Assembly (NCBI RefSeq): GCF_038502225.1
Contig: NC_091378.1
Location: 1,644,244 to 1,708,243, forward strand
Length of the DNA stretch: 64,000 nucleotides
From: Cherax quadricarinatus
Lineage: Eukaryota; Arthropoda; Malacostraca; Decapoda; Parastacidae
Direction of reading: 5' to 3'
Shown here: in pieces, positions 22,101-33,900 of the stretch
How the letters are laid out: each line of letters begins with the position of its first letter
How positions within the stretch are numbered: the stretch's first letter is position 1
Program-made: the position numbers and the translations under genes
Notes under the pieces: generated by a model
What the model was told of the DNA's origin: nothing
Database searches by the model: none
The model's input: the letters and a program-made list of their open reading frames with translations, nothing else

Positions 22101-24509
22101 CTGCTGTTGTTACATCTGCTCATGTTGCTGCTGTTGTTACATCTGCTCATGTTGCTGCTGTTGTTACATCTGCTCATGTTGCTGCTGTTGTTACATCTGC
22201 TCATGTTGCTGCTGTTGTTACATCTGCTCATGTTGCTGCTGTTGTTACATCTGCTCATGTTGCTGCTGTTGTTACATCTGCTCATGTTGCTGCTGTTGTT
22301 ACATCTGCTCATGTTGCTGCTGTTGTTACATCTGCTCATGTTGCTGCTGTTGTTGTTACATCTGCTCATGTTGCTGCTGTTGTTGTTACATCTGCTCATG
22401 TTACTGCTGTTGTTACATCTGCTCATGTTGCTGCTGTTGTTACATCTGCTCATGTTACTGCTGTTGTTACATCTGCTCATGTTGCTGCTGTTGTTGTTAC
22501 ATCTGCTCATGTTTGCTGCTGTTGTTACATCTGCTCCTGCTGCTGTTGTTACATCTGCTCTGCTGCTGTTGTTTCTTACATGCTCGTGCTGCTGTTGTTA
22601 CACTGCTGTTGTTACATCTGCTCATGTTGCTGCTGTTGTTGTTACATCTGCTCATGTTACTGCTGTTGTTACATCTGCTCATGTTGCTGCTGTTGTTGTT
22701 ACATCTGCTCATGTTACTGCTGTTGTTACATCTGCTCCTGCTGCTGTTGTTGTTACATCTGCTCATGTTACTGCTGTTGTTACATCTGCTCATGTTACTG
22801 CTGTTGTTACATCTGCTCCTGTTGCTGTTGTTGTTACATCTGCTCATGTTACTGCTGTTGTTACATCTGCTCATGTTACTGCTGTTGTTACATCTGCTCA
22901 TGTTACTGCTGTTGTTACATCTGCTCATGTTGCTGCTGTTGTTACATCTGCTCATGTTGCTGCTGTTGTTACATCTGCTCATGTTGCTGCTGTTGTTACA
23001 TCTGCTCCTGCTGCTGTTGTTACATCTGCTCCTGCTGCTGTTGTTACATCTGCTCCTGCTGCTGTTGTTACATCTGCTCATGTTGCTGCTGTTGTTACAT
23101 CTGCTCCTGCTGCTGTTGTTACATCTGCTCCTGCTGCTGTTGTTACATCTGCTCATGTTGCTGCTGTTGTTACATCTGCTCCTGCTGCTGTTGTTACATC
23201 TGCTCATGTTGCTGCTGTTGTTACATCTGCTCCTGCTGTTGTTACATCTGCTCCTGCTGCTGTTGTTGTTACATCTGCTCATGTTGCTGCTGTTGTTACA
23301 TCTGCTCATGTTGCTGCTGTTGTTACATCTGCTCATGTTGCTGCTGTTGTTACATCTGCTCATGTTGCTGCTGTTGTTACATCTGCTCCTGCTGTTGTTA
23401 CATCTGCTCCTGCTGCTGTTGTTGTTACATCTGCTCCTGCTGCTGTTGTTGTTACATCTGCTCATGTTGCTGCTGTTGTTACATCTGCTCATGTTGCTGC
23501 TGTTGTTACATCTGCTCATGTTGCTGCTGTTGTTACATCTGCTCCTGTTGCTGCTGTTGTTACATCTGCTCCTGCTGCTGTTGTTGTTACATCTGCTCCT
23601 GCTGTTGTTACATCTGCTCCTGCTGCTGTTGTTGTTACATCTGCTCATGTTGCTGCTGTTGTTACATCTGCTCATGCTGCTGCTGTTGTTACATCTGCTC
23701 ATGTTGCTGCTGTTGTTACATCTGCTCCTGTTGCTGCTGTTGTTACATCTGCTCATGTTGCTGCTGTTGTTACATCTGCTCCTGCTGCTGTTGTTGTTAC
23801 ATTTACTCATGTTGCTGCTGTTGTTACATCTGCTCATGTTGCTGCTGTTGTTACATCTGCTCATGTTGCTGCTGTTGTTACATCTGCTCATGTTGCTGCT
23901 GTTGTTACATCTGCTCATGTTGCTGCTGTTGTTACATCTGCTCATGTTGCTGCTGTTGTTACATCTGCTCATGTTGCTGCTGTTGTTACATCTGCTCCTG
24001 CTGCTGTTGTTGTTACATCTGCTCATGTTGCTGCTGTTGTTACATCTGCTCATGTTGCTGCTGTTGTTACATCTGCTCATGTTGCTGCTGTTGTTACATC
24101 TGCTCATGTTGCTGCTGTTGTTACATCTGCTCATGTTGCTGCTGTTGTTACATCTGCTCCTGCTGCTGTTGTTACATCTGCTCATGTTGCTGCTGTTGTT
24201 ACATCTGCTCCTGCTGTTGTTACATCTGCTCCTGCTGCTGTTGTTGTTACATCTGCTCCTGCTGCTGTTGTTGTTACATCTGCTCATGTTGCTGCTGTTG
24301 TTACATCTGCTCATGTTGCTGCTGTTGTTACATCTGCTCCTGCTGCTGTTGTTACATCTGCTCATGTTGCTGCTGTTGTTACATCTGCTCCTGCTGCTGT
24401 TGTTACATCTGCTCATGTTGCTGCTGTTGTTACATCTGCTCCTGCTGCTGTTGTTACATCTGCTCATGTTGCTGCTGTTGTTACATCTGCTCATGCTGCT
24501 GCTTCTTCT
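19158..24509. repeat. 27-bp CTG-rich minisatellite, about 197 copies
   Basis: Unit of 27 bp with core GCTGCTGTTGTTACATCTGC and a variable TCATGTT or TCCTGCT. Sub-blocks differ: TCCTGCTGCTG types dominate at 19.4-20.2 kb, and TCATGTTACTG types at 20.5-21.5 and 22.6-22.9 kb. A disordered junction with truncated units lies at 22511-22615. Frames stay open for up to 1,802 codons purely because of periodicity. Confidence 0.98.
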
Positions 24510-24549
24510 GGATATCATCAATGATTATTAAGTAACCGCTGGCAAGCTA
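24510..24549. repeat. Array-boundary spacer, copy 2
   Basis: GGATATCATCAATGATTATT followed by AAGTAACCGCTGGCAAGC; second copy of the 19121 spacer. Confidence 0.85.
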
Positions 24550-24679
24550 CTACTGCTGCATCTCCTCCTCCTCCTGCTGCATCTGATTCTCCTCCTCCTG
24601 CTGTTGTTGCAGCTGCTCCTCTCCTGCTGTTGCTCTTGCTGTTGCATCTGCTCCTCCTGCTGTTGTTACTGCTGCCGCT
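24550..24679. repeat. Short CTG/CTC-rich array
   Basis: Degenerate CTCCTCCTGCTG/TTGTTGC units between two spacer copies; a small sibling of the arrays on its left. Confidence 0.9.
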
Positions 24680-24712
24680 GGGTATCATCAATGATTAAGC
24701 AACACTGGCATG
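24680..24712. repeat. Array-boundary spacer, copy 3
   Basis: GGGTATCATCAATGATTA followed by AGCAACACTGGCATG. Its end merges into the next 27-bp array, whose unit contains the same CAACACTGGCATG. Confidence 0.8.
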
Positions 24713-25335
24713 TACCTACGGTTAGGCAACACTGGCATGTACCTACGGTTAGGCAACACTAGCATGTACCTACGGTTAGGCAACACTGGCATGTACCTAC
24801 GGTTAGGCAACACTGGCATGTACCTACGGTTAGGCAACACTAGCATGTACCTACGGTTAGGCAACACTGGCATGTACCTACGGTTAGGCAACACTGGCAT
24901 GTACCTACGGTTAGGCAACACTAGCATGTACCTACGGTTAGGCAACACTGGCATGTACCTACGGTTAGGCAACACTAGCATGTACCTACGGTTAGGCAAC
25001 ACTAGCATGTACCTACGGTTAGGCAACACTAGCATGTACCTACGGTTAGGCAACACTGGCATGTACCTACGGTTAGGCAACACTAGCATGTACCTACGGT
25101 TAGGCAACACTGGCATGTACCTACGGTTAGGCAACACTGGCATGTACCTACGGTTAGGCAACACTAGCATGTACCTACGGTTAGGCAACACTAGCATGTA
25201 CCTACGGTTAGGCAACACTGGCATGTACCTACGGTTAGGCAACACTGGCATGTACCTACGGTTAGGCAACACTGGCATGTACCTACGGTTAGGCAACACT
25301 AGCATGTACCTACGGTTAGGCAACACTGGCTTACC
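24694..25335. repeat. 27-bp minisatellite, about 23 copies
   Basis: Unit of 27 bp with core CATGTACCTACGGTTAGGCA and a G/A variant (ACTGGCATG or ACTAGCATG). Both strands are open through it (MYLRLGNTG and MLVLPNRRY repeats). Confidence 0.98.
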
Positions 25336-25750
25336 GGTACCACATCCGTGGATAAAATACGTTAGTTTACCAATACTACTGCATATAAGAGTGACTATAT
25401 AGTAGTGGTTGCAGGAATAACATTTATGATTCTTATTTTAAAAATAAGGATCGTATTTTCGCATCTTTGCAAGACCTGGCACCAGGATATTATAAAGAGG
25501 GACTAGCCTTGTAAGAGGTCCTAAGACTAAGAATGGCTACGGGTTAGTTACCACATGAAGTGTACAATATAATCTAAGAGATTGGGCATATTCTGACTGT
25601 ACGATAATGTATATTTAGTGGAAATCTGTTAATTTTAGTGGTAAGCAGGAAATAGTCAGAAGAAAACGTAATTTATCAGCAGTTTTGATTATTAGTGTAA
25701 TAATCGACATGTGTGTGTCAGGGTTGCGTGTGTACTCACCGTGACTCAGC
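25336..25750. other. No gene recognised
   Basis: AT-rich unique sequence after the 27-bp array; no open frame, splice pair or known repeat recognised. Confidence 0.5.
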
Positions 25751-25754
25751 TCCT

Positions 25755-26112
25755 GGCCCAGCCTCCTGAAGAACTGTGATCAGCATCACTGGTGACTGGC
25801 TTCTTGAGCTTTATCACACAGTCTTTAAGCTGTGTATTAAGGCTGCCTCATCCAAGCATTCCGCTTCTCAGCCACCCTGAGATTATGGTTCACCCGTATT
25901 CTCACCTTCCATTTGTGTCTCCTTGATCCTGGTCCTCTTAATTCAGTCTGTTCCTATCTGCCCTAACAATTCCTCTTAAGACTTTGTGCACAGTAATCAC
26001 GTCCTTTCTTTCAGTTCTTTCCTCCGAGTTGTCTGGCTTAGTTCTTTTAAACCACTCCTCACAGTACATTCCTCTAAGTTCTGGTAGTAACCTGGTTATA
26101 AGCCTTCGTGTA
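25755..26112 (-). pseudogene. LINE RT C-terminal remnant
   Basis: The minus strand near 26100-25935 reads LITRLLPELRGMYCEEW, then ERKDVITVHKVLRGI and VRADRNRLN before a stop. This aligns with FATRLVPELKGMSYEE and GYMITTYKILRGIDKVDRD in the LINE at 59030-60440. It is truncated at both ends and is a distinct, older copy. Confidence 0.75.
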
Positions 26113-26173
26113 TATGTAGCAGTAGTTACTATCTGTTAAAGGTTTTTCCTCAGACACTTGGTCTGTTTAGCGT

Positions 26174-26174
<1 letters not shown>

Positions 26175-26246
<72 letters not shown>

Positions 26247-26284
26247 TGAGTGAGTGAGTGAGTGAGTGAGTGAGTGAGTGAGTC

Positions 26285-26357
<73 letters not shown>
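26175..26357. repeat. Compound (TG)n-(TGAG)n-(GA)n microsatellite
   Basis: TG run to about 26243, TGAG tetranucleotides to about 26284, then GA run to 26357. Confidence 0.97.
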
Positions 26358-26358
<1 letters not shown>

Positions 26359-26647
26359 GGGTGTCATCATCTTCACAGAGTAAGTGGTGGTTACAGTGGC
26401 CTGTGTTTTGTACATTAGCGTCAGGGCGTTGGACCAAAAAAAAGTCGTGTTTTTGTAACCTCGTCTTTCCTCTGCCCTTCCCCCAATGACCCTTCCTCTC
26501 TGGTGAACCCCTCACTGATGACCCCAACTCGATGACCCCATACTTTGTGACCCCCAACTTCGTGACCCCCACCCCTGTGCCCCTACTAACCCGCTTCGCC
26601 ACAATGAGGTTTCTTGCATTACTCACCGCGTGTGTCAGTCGCTGTTT

Positions 26648-26757
26648 TTGCCATGTGTGGCTCGTGACTCAAGTAGCAGCACCTTCAACTTCACATCTGA
26701 AGGACTTGGGTTCGATCCCACCACGAGTGAAAACATTGTTGCCTCTGTTTACCTAAC
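26648..26757 (+). mobile_element. tRNA-derived SINE head
   Basis: Box A-like region around TGGCTCGTGACTCAAGTAGC and box B-like GGGTTCGATCCCACC at about 26709-26724, with GCACCTTCAACTTCACATC between. It is followed directly by the family B inverted pair, so only the head remains. Confidence 0.6.
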
Positions 26758-26897
26758 AGTAACACAAATAACCCGCACAAAGGAGAAATGAGCATGTAAC
26801 GACGTTTCGGTCCGACTTGTGACTACTAAATTGTCAAAGTCGGACCGAAACGTCGTCCTAGGTTTCTGTCTCCTATATGCGGGTTGTGTACACACTA
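26758..26897. mobile_element. Head-to-head inverted pair of family B ends
   Basis: Left arm reads ACCCGCACAAAGGAG through GACGTTTCGGTCCGACTTG. After a short AT-rich centre at about 26823-26835, the right arm reads AAGTCGGACCGAAACGTCG through CTCCTATATGCGGGT. The arms are about 60 bp and largely complementary. Each arm holds a GGACC hairpin side followed by GAAACGTC. Confidence 0.75.
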
Positions 26898-27450
26898 TTA
26901 AGCTTAGAGAATTGTCTATTAGCGTACGAAATACCACATTTGCATTTCAAGAGATACTTTACAAGATCTACCACACATGACTGGTTCAGTGTACTGGTTA
27001 CATACTAGTCTCAACAATGTATTAATGTTGGTAGAATTACCAACATCGCAAGAATAATTCCTTGCAATACATCCCTCTCGCTTCCCCTTAAAGTGTAAAC
27101 TCCCGTATCTTTCGTCCTCGGTCAGAGACCCTCTTCAGCAGATAAGTGTACATGCCACATGAGGAGACAAACATAATGGATTAACTAAATCACCATACAT
27201 GGTAAAAGTTATATTTATGTGAAATATTTAGGGCAGACTTTAAGATTTAACAAAACCTAAGTTGATAAAATTAGTTAAGAAAATATTAATGCACAATGTC
27301 ACATAATTAAGTTGCTTTAAGATAAGATAATTAAGCACAAAGATTAGATGATACAAATGAACAATGGTAAGTTTCGTTTTTATTATCCTAATAATTTCTC
27401 ACGTTTTATATTACACTGAAATTTTGTTTCTCTTCTACTGTATCTTGTAT
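26898..27450. other. No gene recognised
   Basis: AT-rich sequence without supported features. Confidence 0.5.
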
Positions 27451-27452
27451 TA

Positions 27453-27520
27453 GCCTGAAGAAACCTACTATGCAGGCGAAACATCGCACATGTTTCTTAT
27501 TCATCAACTTGTGCGTATTG
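27453..27520 (+). mobile_element. Retroelement end with hammerhead-like motif
   Basis: CTGAAGA at 27455-27461, a stem-loop (ACCTACTATGCAGG), GAA at 27478, ACAT, then C. It is followed by ATTCATCAACTTG, which resembles the family tail. The stem I arms are poor (about 2 bp), so this copy is probably decayed. Confidence 0.5.
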
Positions 27521-27875
27521 TTTATCATCATTAATATGATGTAAGAGCGTATGACAGTGGTGGAGCAGCTGCTAGAGCACTGCTCTAAATCCATGTTCTC
27601 CTGGGTTGTGTAAATGTTGGCGGTCGTGCAAACCAACTTCTTGACACACTTTCAAACATTCTGATGATGTGTGATGTCAGTGCAATGTTCCTTTTCTGTG
27701 CTCCATCACAGTTTTTGTTTGTAATTTCGCTAGCTATTTCTGTCCTCACACTATTTGTTGTGTCCCTGACAGAAGCTTTCTTCTCCAGTTACTGACGAAA
27801 ACAGTTTTAGGGACCTAGTTGCTCAGTAGTTGTTGGTTCACCTGACTGATTAGAAGTGGTGACTGTATTAAGGAT

Positions 27876-27908
27876 ACAATACAATACAATACAATACAAT
27901 ACAATACA
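27876..27908. repeat. (ATACA)n microsatellite
   Basis: Seven pentanucleotide units at the left shoulder of the 39-bp array. Confidence 0.95.
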
Positions 27909-27961
27909 CTTTTCTTTTCTGAAGTTTACAAAATTTAGTTTGCAAGTAATAAAATATTAAG

Positions 27962-30900
27962 TTGAAGATGATGGTGAGGGTGTTGGAGAAGGTACTGGAA
28001 GTGTCGGAGGTGCTGGTGGTGTTGGAGAAGGTACTGGAAGTGTCGGAGGTGCTGGTGGTGTTGGAGAAGGTACTGGAAGTGTCGGAGGTGCTGGTGGTGT
28101 TGGAGAAGGTACTGGAAGTGTCGGAGGTGCTGGTGGTGTTGGAGAAGGTACTGGAAGTGTCGGAGGTGCTGGTGGTGTTGGAGAAGGTACTGGAAGTGTC
28201 GGAGGTGCTGGTGGTGTTGGAGAAGGTACTGGAAGTGTCGGAGGTGCTGGTGGTGTTGGAGAAGGTACTGGAAGTGTCGGAGGTGCTGGTGGTGTTGGAG
28301 AAGGTACTGGAAGTGTCGGAGGTGCTGGTGGTGTTGGAGAAAGTACTGGAAGTGTCGGAGGTGCTGGTGGTGTTGGAGAAGGTACTGGAAGTGTCGGAGG
28401 TGCTGGTGGTGTTGGAGAAGGTACTGGAAGTGTTGGAGGTGCTGGTGGTGTTGGAGAAGGTACTGGAAGTGTCGGAGGTGCTGGTGGTGTTGGAGAAGGT
28501 ACTGGAAGTGTCGGAGGTGCTGGTGGTGTTGGAGAAGGTACTGGAAGTGTCGGAGGTGCTGGTGGTGTTGGAGAAGGTACTGGAAGTGTCGGAGGTGCTG
28601 GTGGTGTTGGAGAAGGTACTGGAAGTGTCGGAGGTGCTGGTGGTGTTGGAGAAGGTACTGGAAGTGTCGGAGGTGCTGGTGGTGTTGGAGAAGGTACTGG
28701 AAGTGTCGGAGGTGCTGGTGGTGTTGGAGAAGGTACTGGAAGTGTCGGAGGTGCTGGTGGTGTTGGAGAAGGTACTGGAAGTGTTGGAGGTGCTGGTGGT
28801 GTTGGAGAAGGTATTGGAAGTGTTGGAGGTGCTGGTGGTGTTGGAGAAGGTACTGGAAGTGTCGGAGGTGCTGGTGGTGTTAGAGAAGGTACTGGAAGTG
28901 TCGGAGGTGCTGGTGGTGTTGGAGAAGGTACTGGAAGTGTCGGAGGTGCTGGTGGTGTTGGAGAAGGTACTGGAAGTGTCGGAGGTGCTGGTGGTGTTGG
29001 AGAAGGTACTGGAAGTGTCGGAGGTGCTGGTGGTGTTGGAGAAGGTACTGGAAGTGTTGGAGGTGCTGGTGGTGTTGGAGAAGGTACTGGAAGTGTCGGA
29101 GGTGCTGGTGGTGTTAGAGAAGGTACTGGAAGTGTCGGAGGGGCTGGTGGTGTTGGAGAAGGTACTGGAAGTGTCGGAGGTGCTGGTGGTGTTGGAGAAG
29201 GTACTGGAAGTGTCGGAGGTGCTGGTGGTGTTGGAGAAGGTACTGGAAGTGTCGGAGGTGCTGGTGGTGTTGGAGAAGGTACTGGAAGTGTTGGAGGTGC
29301 TGGTGGTGTTGGAGAAGGTACTGGAAGTGTCGGAGGTGCTGGTGGTGTTGGAGAAGGTACTGGAAGTGTCGGAGGTGCTGGTGGTGTTGGAGAAGGTACT
29401 GGAAGTGTCGGAGGTGCTGGTGGTGTTGGAGAAGGTACTGGAAGTGTCGGAGGTGTTGGTGGTGTTGGAGAAGGTACTGGAACTGTCGGAGGTGCTGGTG
29501 GTGTTGGAGAAGGTACTGGAAGTGTCGGAGGTGCTGGTGGTGTTGGAGAAGGTACTGGAAGTGTTGGAGGTGCTGGTGGTGTTGGAGAAGGTACTGGAAC
29601 TGTCGGAGGTGCTGGTGGTGTTGGAGAAGGTACTGGAAATGTTGGAGGTGCTGGTGGTGTTGGAGAAGGTATTGGAAGTTTTGGAGGTGCTGGTGGTGTT
29701 GGAGAAGGTACTGGAAGTGTCGGAGGTGCTGGTGGTGTTGGAGAAGGTACTGGAAGTGTCGGAGGTGCTGGTGGTGTTGGAGAAGGTACTGGAAGTGTCG
29801 GAGGTGCTGGTGGTGTTGGAGAAGGTACTGGAAGTGTTTTCGGAGGTGCTGGTGGTGTTGGAGAAGGTACTGGAAGTGTCGGAGGTGCTGGTGGTGTTGG
29901 AGAAGGTACTGGAAGTGTCGGAGGTGCTGGTGGTGTTGGAGAAGGTACTGGAAGTGTCGGAGGTGCTGGTGGTGTTGGAGAAGGTACTGGAAGTGTCGGA
30001 GGTGCTGGTGGTGTTGGAGAAGGTACTGGAAGTGTCGGAGGTGCTGGTGGTGTTGGAGAAGGTACTGGAAGTGTCGGAGGTGCTGGTGGTGTTGGAGAAG
30101 GTACTGGAGGTGTCGGAGGTGCTGGTGGTGTTGGAGAAGGTACTGGAAGTGTCGGAGGTGCTGGTGGTGTTGGAGAAGGTACTGGAAGTGTCGGAGGTGC
30201 TGGTGGTGTTGGAGAAGGTACTGGAAGTGTCGGAGGTGCTGGTGGTGTTGGAGAAGGTACTGGAAGTGTCGGAGGTGCTGGTGGTGTTGGAGAAGGTACT
30301 GGAAGTGTCGGAGGTGCTGGTGGTGTTGGAGAAGGTACTGGAAGTGTCGGAGGTGCTGGTGGTGTTGGAGAAGGTACTGGAAGTGTCGGAGGTGCTGGTG
30401 GTGTTGGAGAAGGTACTGGAAGTGTCGGAGGTGCTGGTGGTGTTGAAGAAGGTACTGGAAGTGTCGGAGGTGCTGGTGGTGTTGGAGAAGGTACTGGAAG
30501 TGTCGGAGGTGCTGGTGGTGTTGGAGAAGGTACTGGAAGTGTCGGAGGTGCTGGTGGTGTTGGAGAAGGTACTGGAAGTGTCGGAGGTGCTGGTGGTGTT
30601 GGAGAAGGTACTGGAAGTGTCGGAGGTGCTGGTGGTGTTGGAGAAGGTACTGGAAGTGTCGGAGGTGCTGGTGGTGTTGGAGAAGGTACTGGAAGTGTCG
30701 GAGGTGCTGGTGGTGTTGGAGAAGGTACTGGAAGTGTCGGAGGTGCTGGTGGTGTTGGAGAAGGTACTGGAAGTGTCGGAGGTGCTGGTGGTGTTGGAGA
30801 AGGTACTGGAAGTGTCGGAGGTGCTGGTGGTGTTGGAGAAGGTACTGGAAGTGTCGGAGGTGCTGGTGGTGTTGGAGAAGGTACTGGAAGTGTCGGAGGT

Positions 30901-33900
30901 GCTGGTGGTGTTGGAGAAGGTACTGGAGGTGTCGGAGGTGCTGGTGGTGTTGGAGAAGGTACTGGAAGTGTCGGAGGTGCTGGTGGTGTTGGAGAAGGTA
31001 CTGGAAGTGTCGGAGGTGCTGGTGGTGTTGGAGAAGGTACTGGAAGTGTCGGAGGTGCTGGTGGTGTTGGAGAAGGTACTGGAAGTGTCGGAGGTGCTGG
31101 TGGTGTTGGAGAAGGTACTGGAAGTGTTGGAGGTGCTGGTGGTGTTGGAGAAGGTACTGGAAGTGTCGGACGTGCTGGTGGTGTTGGAGAAGGTACTGGA
31201 AGTGTTGGAGGTGCTGGTGGTGTTGGAGAAGGTACTGGAAGTGTCGGAGGTGCTGGTGGTGTTGGAGAAGGTACTGGAAGTGTCGGAGGTGCTGGTGGTG
31301 TTGGAGAAGGTACTGGAAGTGTTGGAGGTGCTGGTGGTGTTGGAGAAGGTACTGGAAGTGTCGGAGGTGCTGGTGGTGTTGGAGAAGGTACTGGAAGTGT
31401 CGGAGGTGCTGGTGGTGTTGGAGAAGGTACTGGAAGTGTTGGAGGTGCTGGTGGTGTTGGAGAAGGTACTGGAAGTGTCGGAGGTGCTGGTGGTGTTGAG
31501 AGGAAGTGTCGGACTGGTAAGTGTCGGAGGTGCTGGTGGTGTTGGAGAAGGTACTGGAAGTGTCGGAGGTGCTGGTGGTGTTGGAGAAGGTACTGGAGGT
31601 GTCGGAGGTGCTGGTGGTGTTGAAGAAGGTACTGGAAGTGTCGGAGGTGCTGGTGGTGTTGGAGAAGGTACTGGAGGTGTCGGAGGTGCTGGTGGTGTTG
31701 GAGAAGGTACTGGAGGTGTCGGAGGTGCTGGTGGTGTTGAAGAAGGTACTGGAAGTGTCGGAGGTGCTGGTGGTGTTGGAGAAGGTACTGGAGGTGTCGG
31801 AGGTGCTGGTGGTGTTGAAGAAGGTACTGGAAGTGTCGGAGGTGCTGGTGGTGTTGGAGAAGGTACTGGAGGTGTCGGAGGTGCTGGTGGTGTTGGAGAA
31901 GGTACTGGAGGTGTCGGAGGTGCTGGTGGTGTTGAAGAAGGTACTGGAAGTGTCGGAGGTGCTGGTGGTGTTGGAGAAGGTACTGGAGGTGTCGGAGGTG
32001 CTGGTGGTGTTGAAGAAGGTACTGGAAGTGTCGGAGGTGCTGGTGGTGTTGGAGAAGGTACTGGAAGTGTCGGAGGTGCTGGTGGTGTTGGAGAAGGTAC
32101 TGGAAGTGTCGGAGGTGCTGGTGGTGTTGGAGAAGGTACTGGAAGTGTCGGAGGTGCTGGTGGTGTTGGAGAAGGTACTGGAAGTGTCGGAGGTGCTGGT
32201 GTTGGAGAAGGTACTGGAAGTGTCGGAGGTGCTGGTGGTGTTGGAGAAGGTACTGGAAGTGTCGGAGGTGCTGGTGGTGTTGGAGAAGGTACTGGAAGTG
32301 TCGGAGGTGCTGGTGGTGTTGGAGAAGGTACTGGAAGTGTCGGAGGTGCTGGTGGTGTTGGAGAAGGTACTGGAAGTGTCGGAGGTGCTGGTGGTGTTGG
32401 AGAAGGTACTGGAAGTGTCGGAGGTGCTGGTGGTGTTGGAGAAGGTACTGGAAGTGTTGGAGGTGCTGGTGGTGTTGGAGAAGGTACTGGGAGTGTCGGA
32501 GGTGCTGGTGGTGTTGGAGAAGGTACTGGAAGTGTCGGAGGTGCTGGTGGTGTTGGAGAAGGTACTGGGAGTGTCGGAGGTGTTGGTGGTGTTGGAGAAG
32601 GTACTGGAAGTGTCGGAGGTGCTGGTGGTGTTGGAGAAGGTACTGGAAGTGTCGGAGGTGTTGGTGGTGTTGGAGAAGGTACTGGAAGTGTCGGAGGTGC
32701 TGGTGGTGTTGGAGAAGGTACTGGGAGTGTCGGAGGTGCTGGTGGTGTTGGAGAAGGTACTGGAAGTGTTGGAGGTGCTGGTGGTGTTGGAGAAGGTACT
32801 GGAAGTGTTGGAGGTGCTGGTGGTGTTGGAGAAGGTACTGGAAGTGTCGGAGGTGCTGGTGGTGTTGGAGAAGGTACTGGAAGTGTCGGAGGTGCTGGTG
32901 GTGTTGGAGAAGGTACTGGAAGTGTCGGAGGTGCTGGTGGTGTTGGAGAAGGTACTGGAAGTGTCGGAGGTGCTGGTGGTGTTGGAGAAGGTACTGGAAG
33001 TGTCGGAGGTGCTGGTGGTGTTGGAGAAGGTACTGGAAGTGTTGGAGGTGCTGGTGGTGTTGGAGAAGGTACTGGAAGTGTCGGAGTTGCTGGTGGTGTT
33101 GGAGAAGGTACTGGAAGTGTTGGAGGTGATGGTGGTGTTGGAGAAGGTACTGGAAGTGTTGGAGGTGCTGGTGGTGTTGGAGAAGGTACTGGAAGTGTTG
33201 GAGGTGCTGGTGGTGTTGGAGAAGGTACTGGAAGTGTCGGAGGTGCTGATGGTGTTGGAGAAGGTACTGGGAGTGTCGGAGGTGCTGATGGTGTTGGAGA
33301 AGGTACTGGGAGTGTCGGAGGTGTTGGAGAAGGTACTGGAGGTGTCGGAGGTGCTGGTGGTGTTGGAGAAGGTACTGGAAGTGTCGGAGGTGCTGGTGGT
33401 GTTGGAGAAGGTACTGGAAGTGTCGGAGGTGCTGGTGGTGTTGGAGAAGGTACTGGAAGTGTCGGAGGTGCTGGTGGTGTTGGAGAAGGTACTGGAGGTG
33501 TCGGAGGTGCTGGTGGTGTTGGAGAAGGTACTGGAAGTGTCGGAGGTGCTGGTGGTGTTGGAGAAGGTACTGGAAGTGTCGGAGGTGCTGGTGGTGTTGG
33601 AGAAGGTACTGGAAGTGTCGGAGGTGCTGGTGGTGTTGGAGAAGGTACTGAAGGTGTCGGAGGTGCTGGTGGTGTTGGAGAAGGTACTGGGAGTGTCGGA
33701 GGTGCTGGTGGTGTTGAAGAAGGTACTGGAAGTGTCGGAGGTGCTGGTGGTGTTGAAGAAGGTACTGGAAGTGTCGGAGATGTTGGTGGTGTTGGAGAAG
33801 GTACTGGAGGTGTCGGAGGTGCTGGTGGTGTTGAAGAAGGTACTGGAAGTGTCGGAGGTGCTGGTGGTGTTGGAGAAGGTACTGGAGGTGTCGGAGGTAC

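Noticed and set aside
16905..24535. Poly-leucine, poly-cysteine and poly-glutamine frames as real proteins
   Set aside because: These are direct translations of CTG/TTG/CTC triplet arrays; every frame gives a homopolymer-like peptide, with no unique sequence beyond the array.
24694..25335. Telomere-like repeats (GGTTAGGC in each 27-bp unit)
   Set aside because: TTAGG occurs once per 27 bp inside a longer unit, not as a pure short telomeric repeat.
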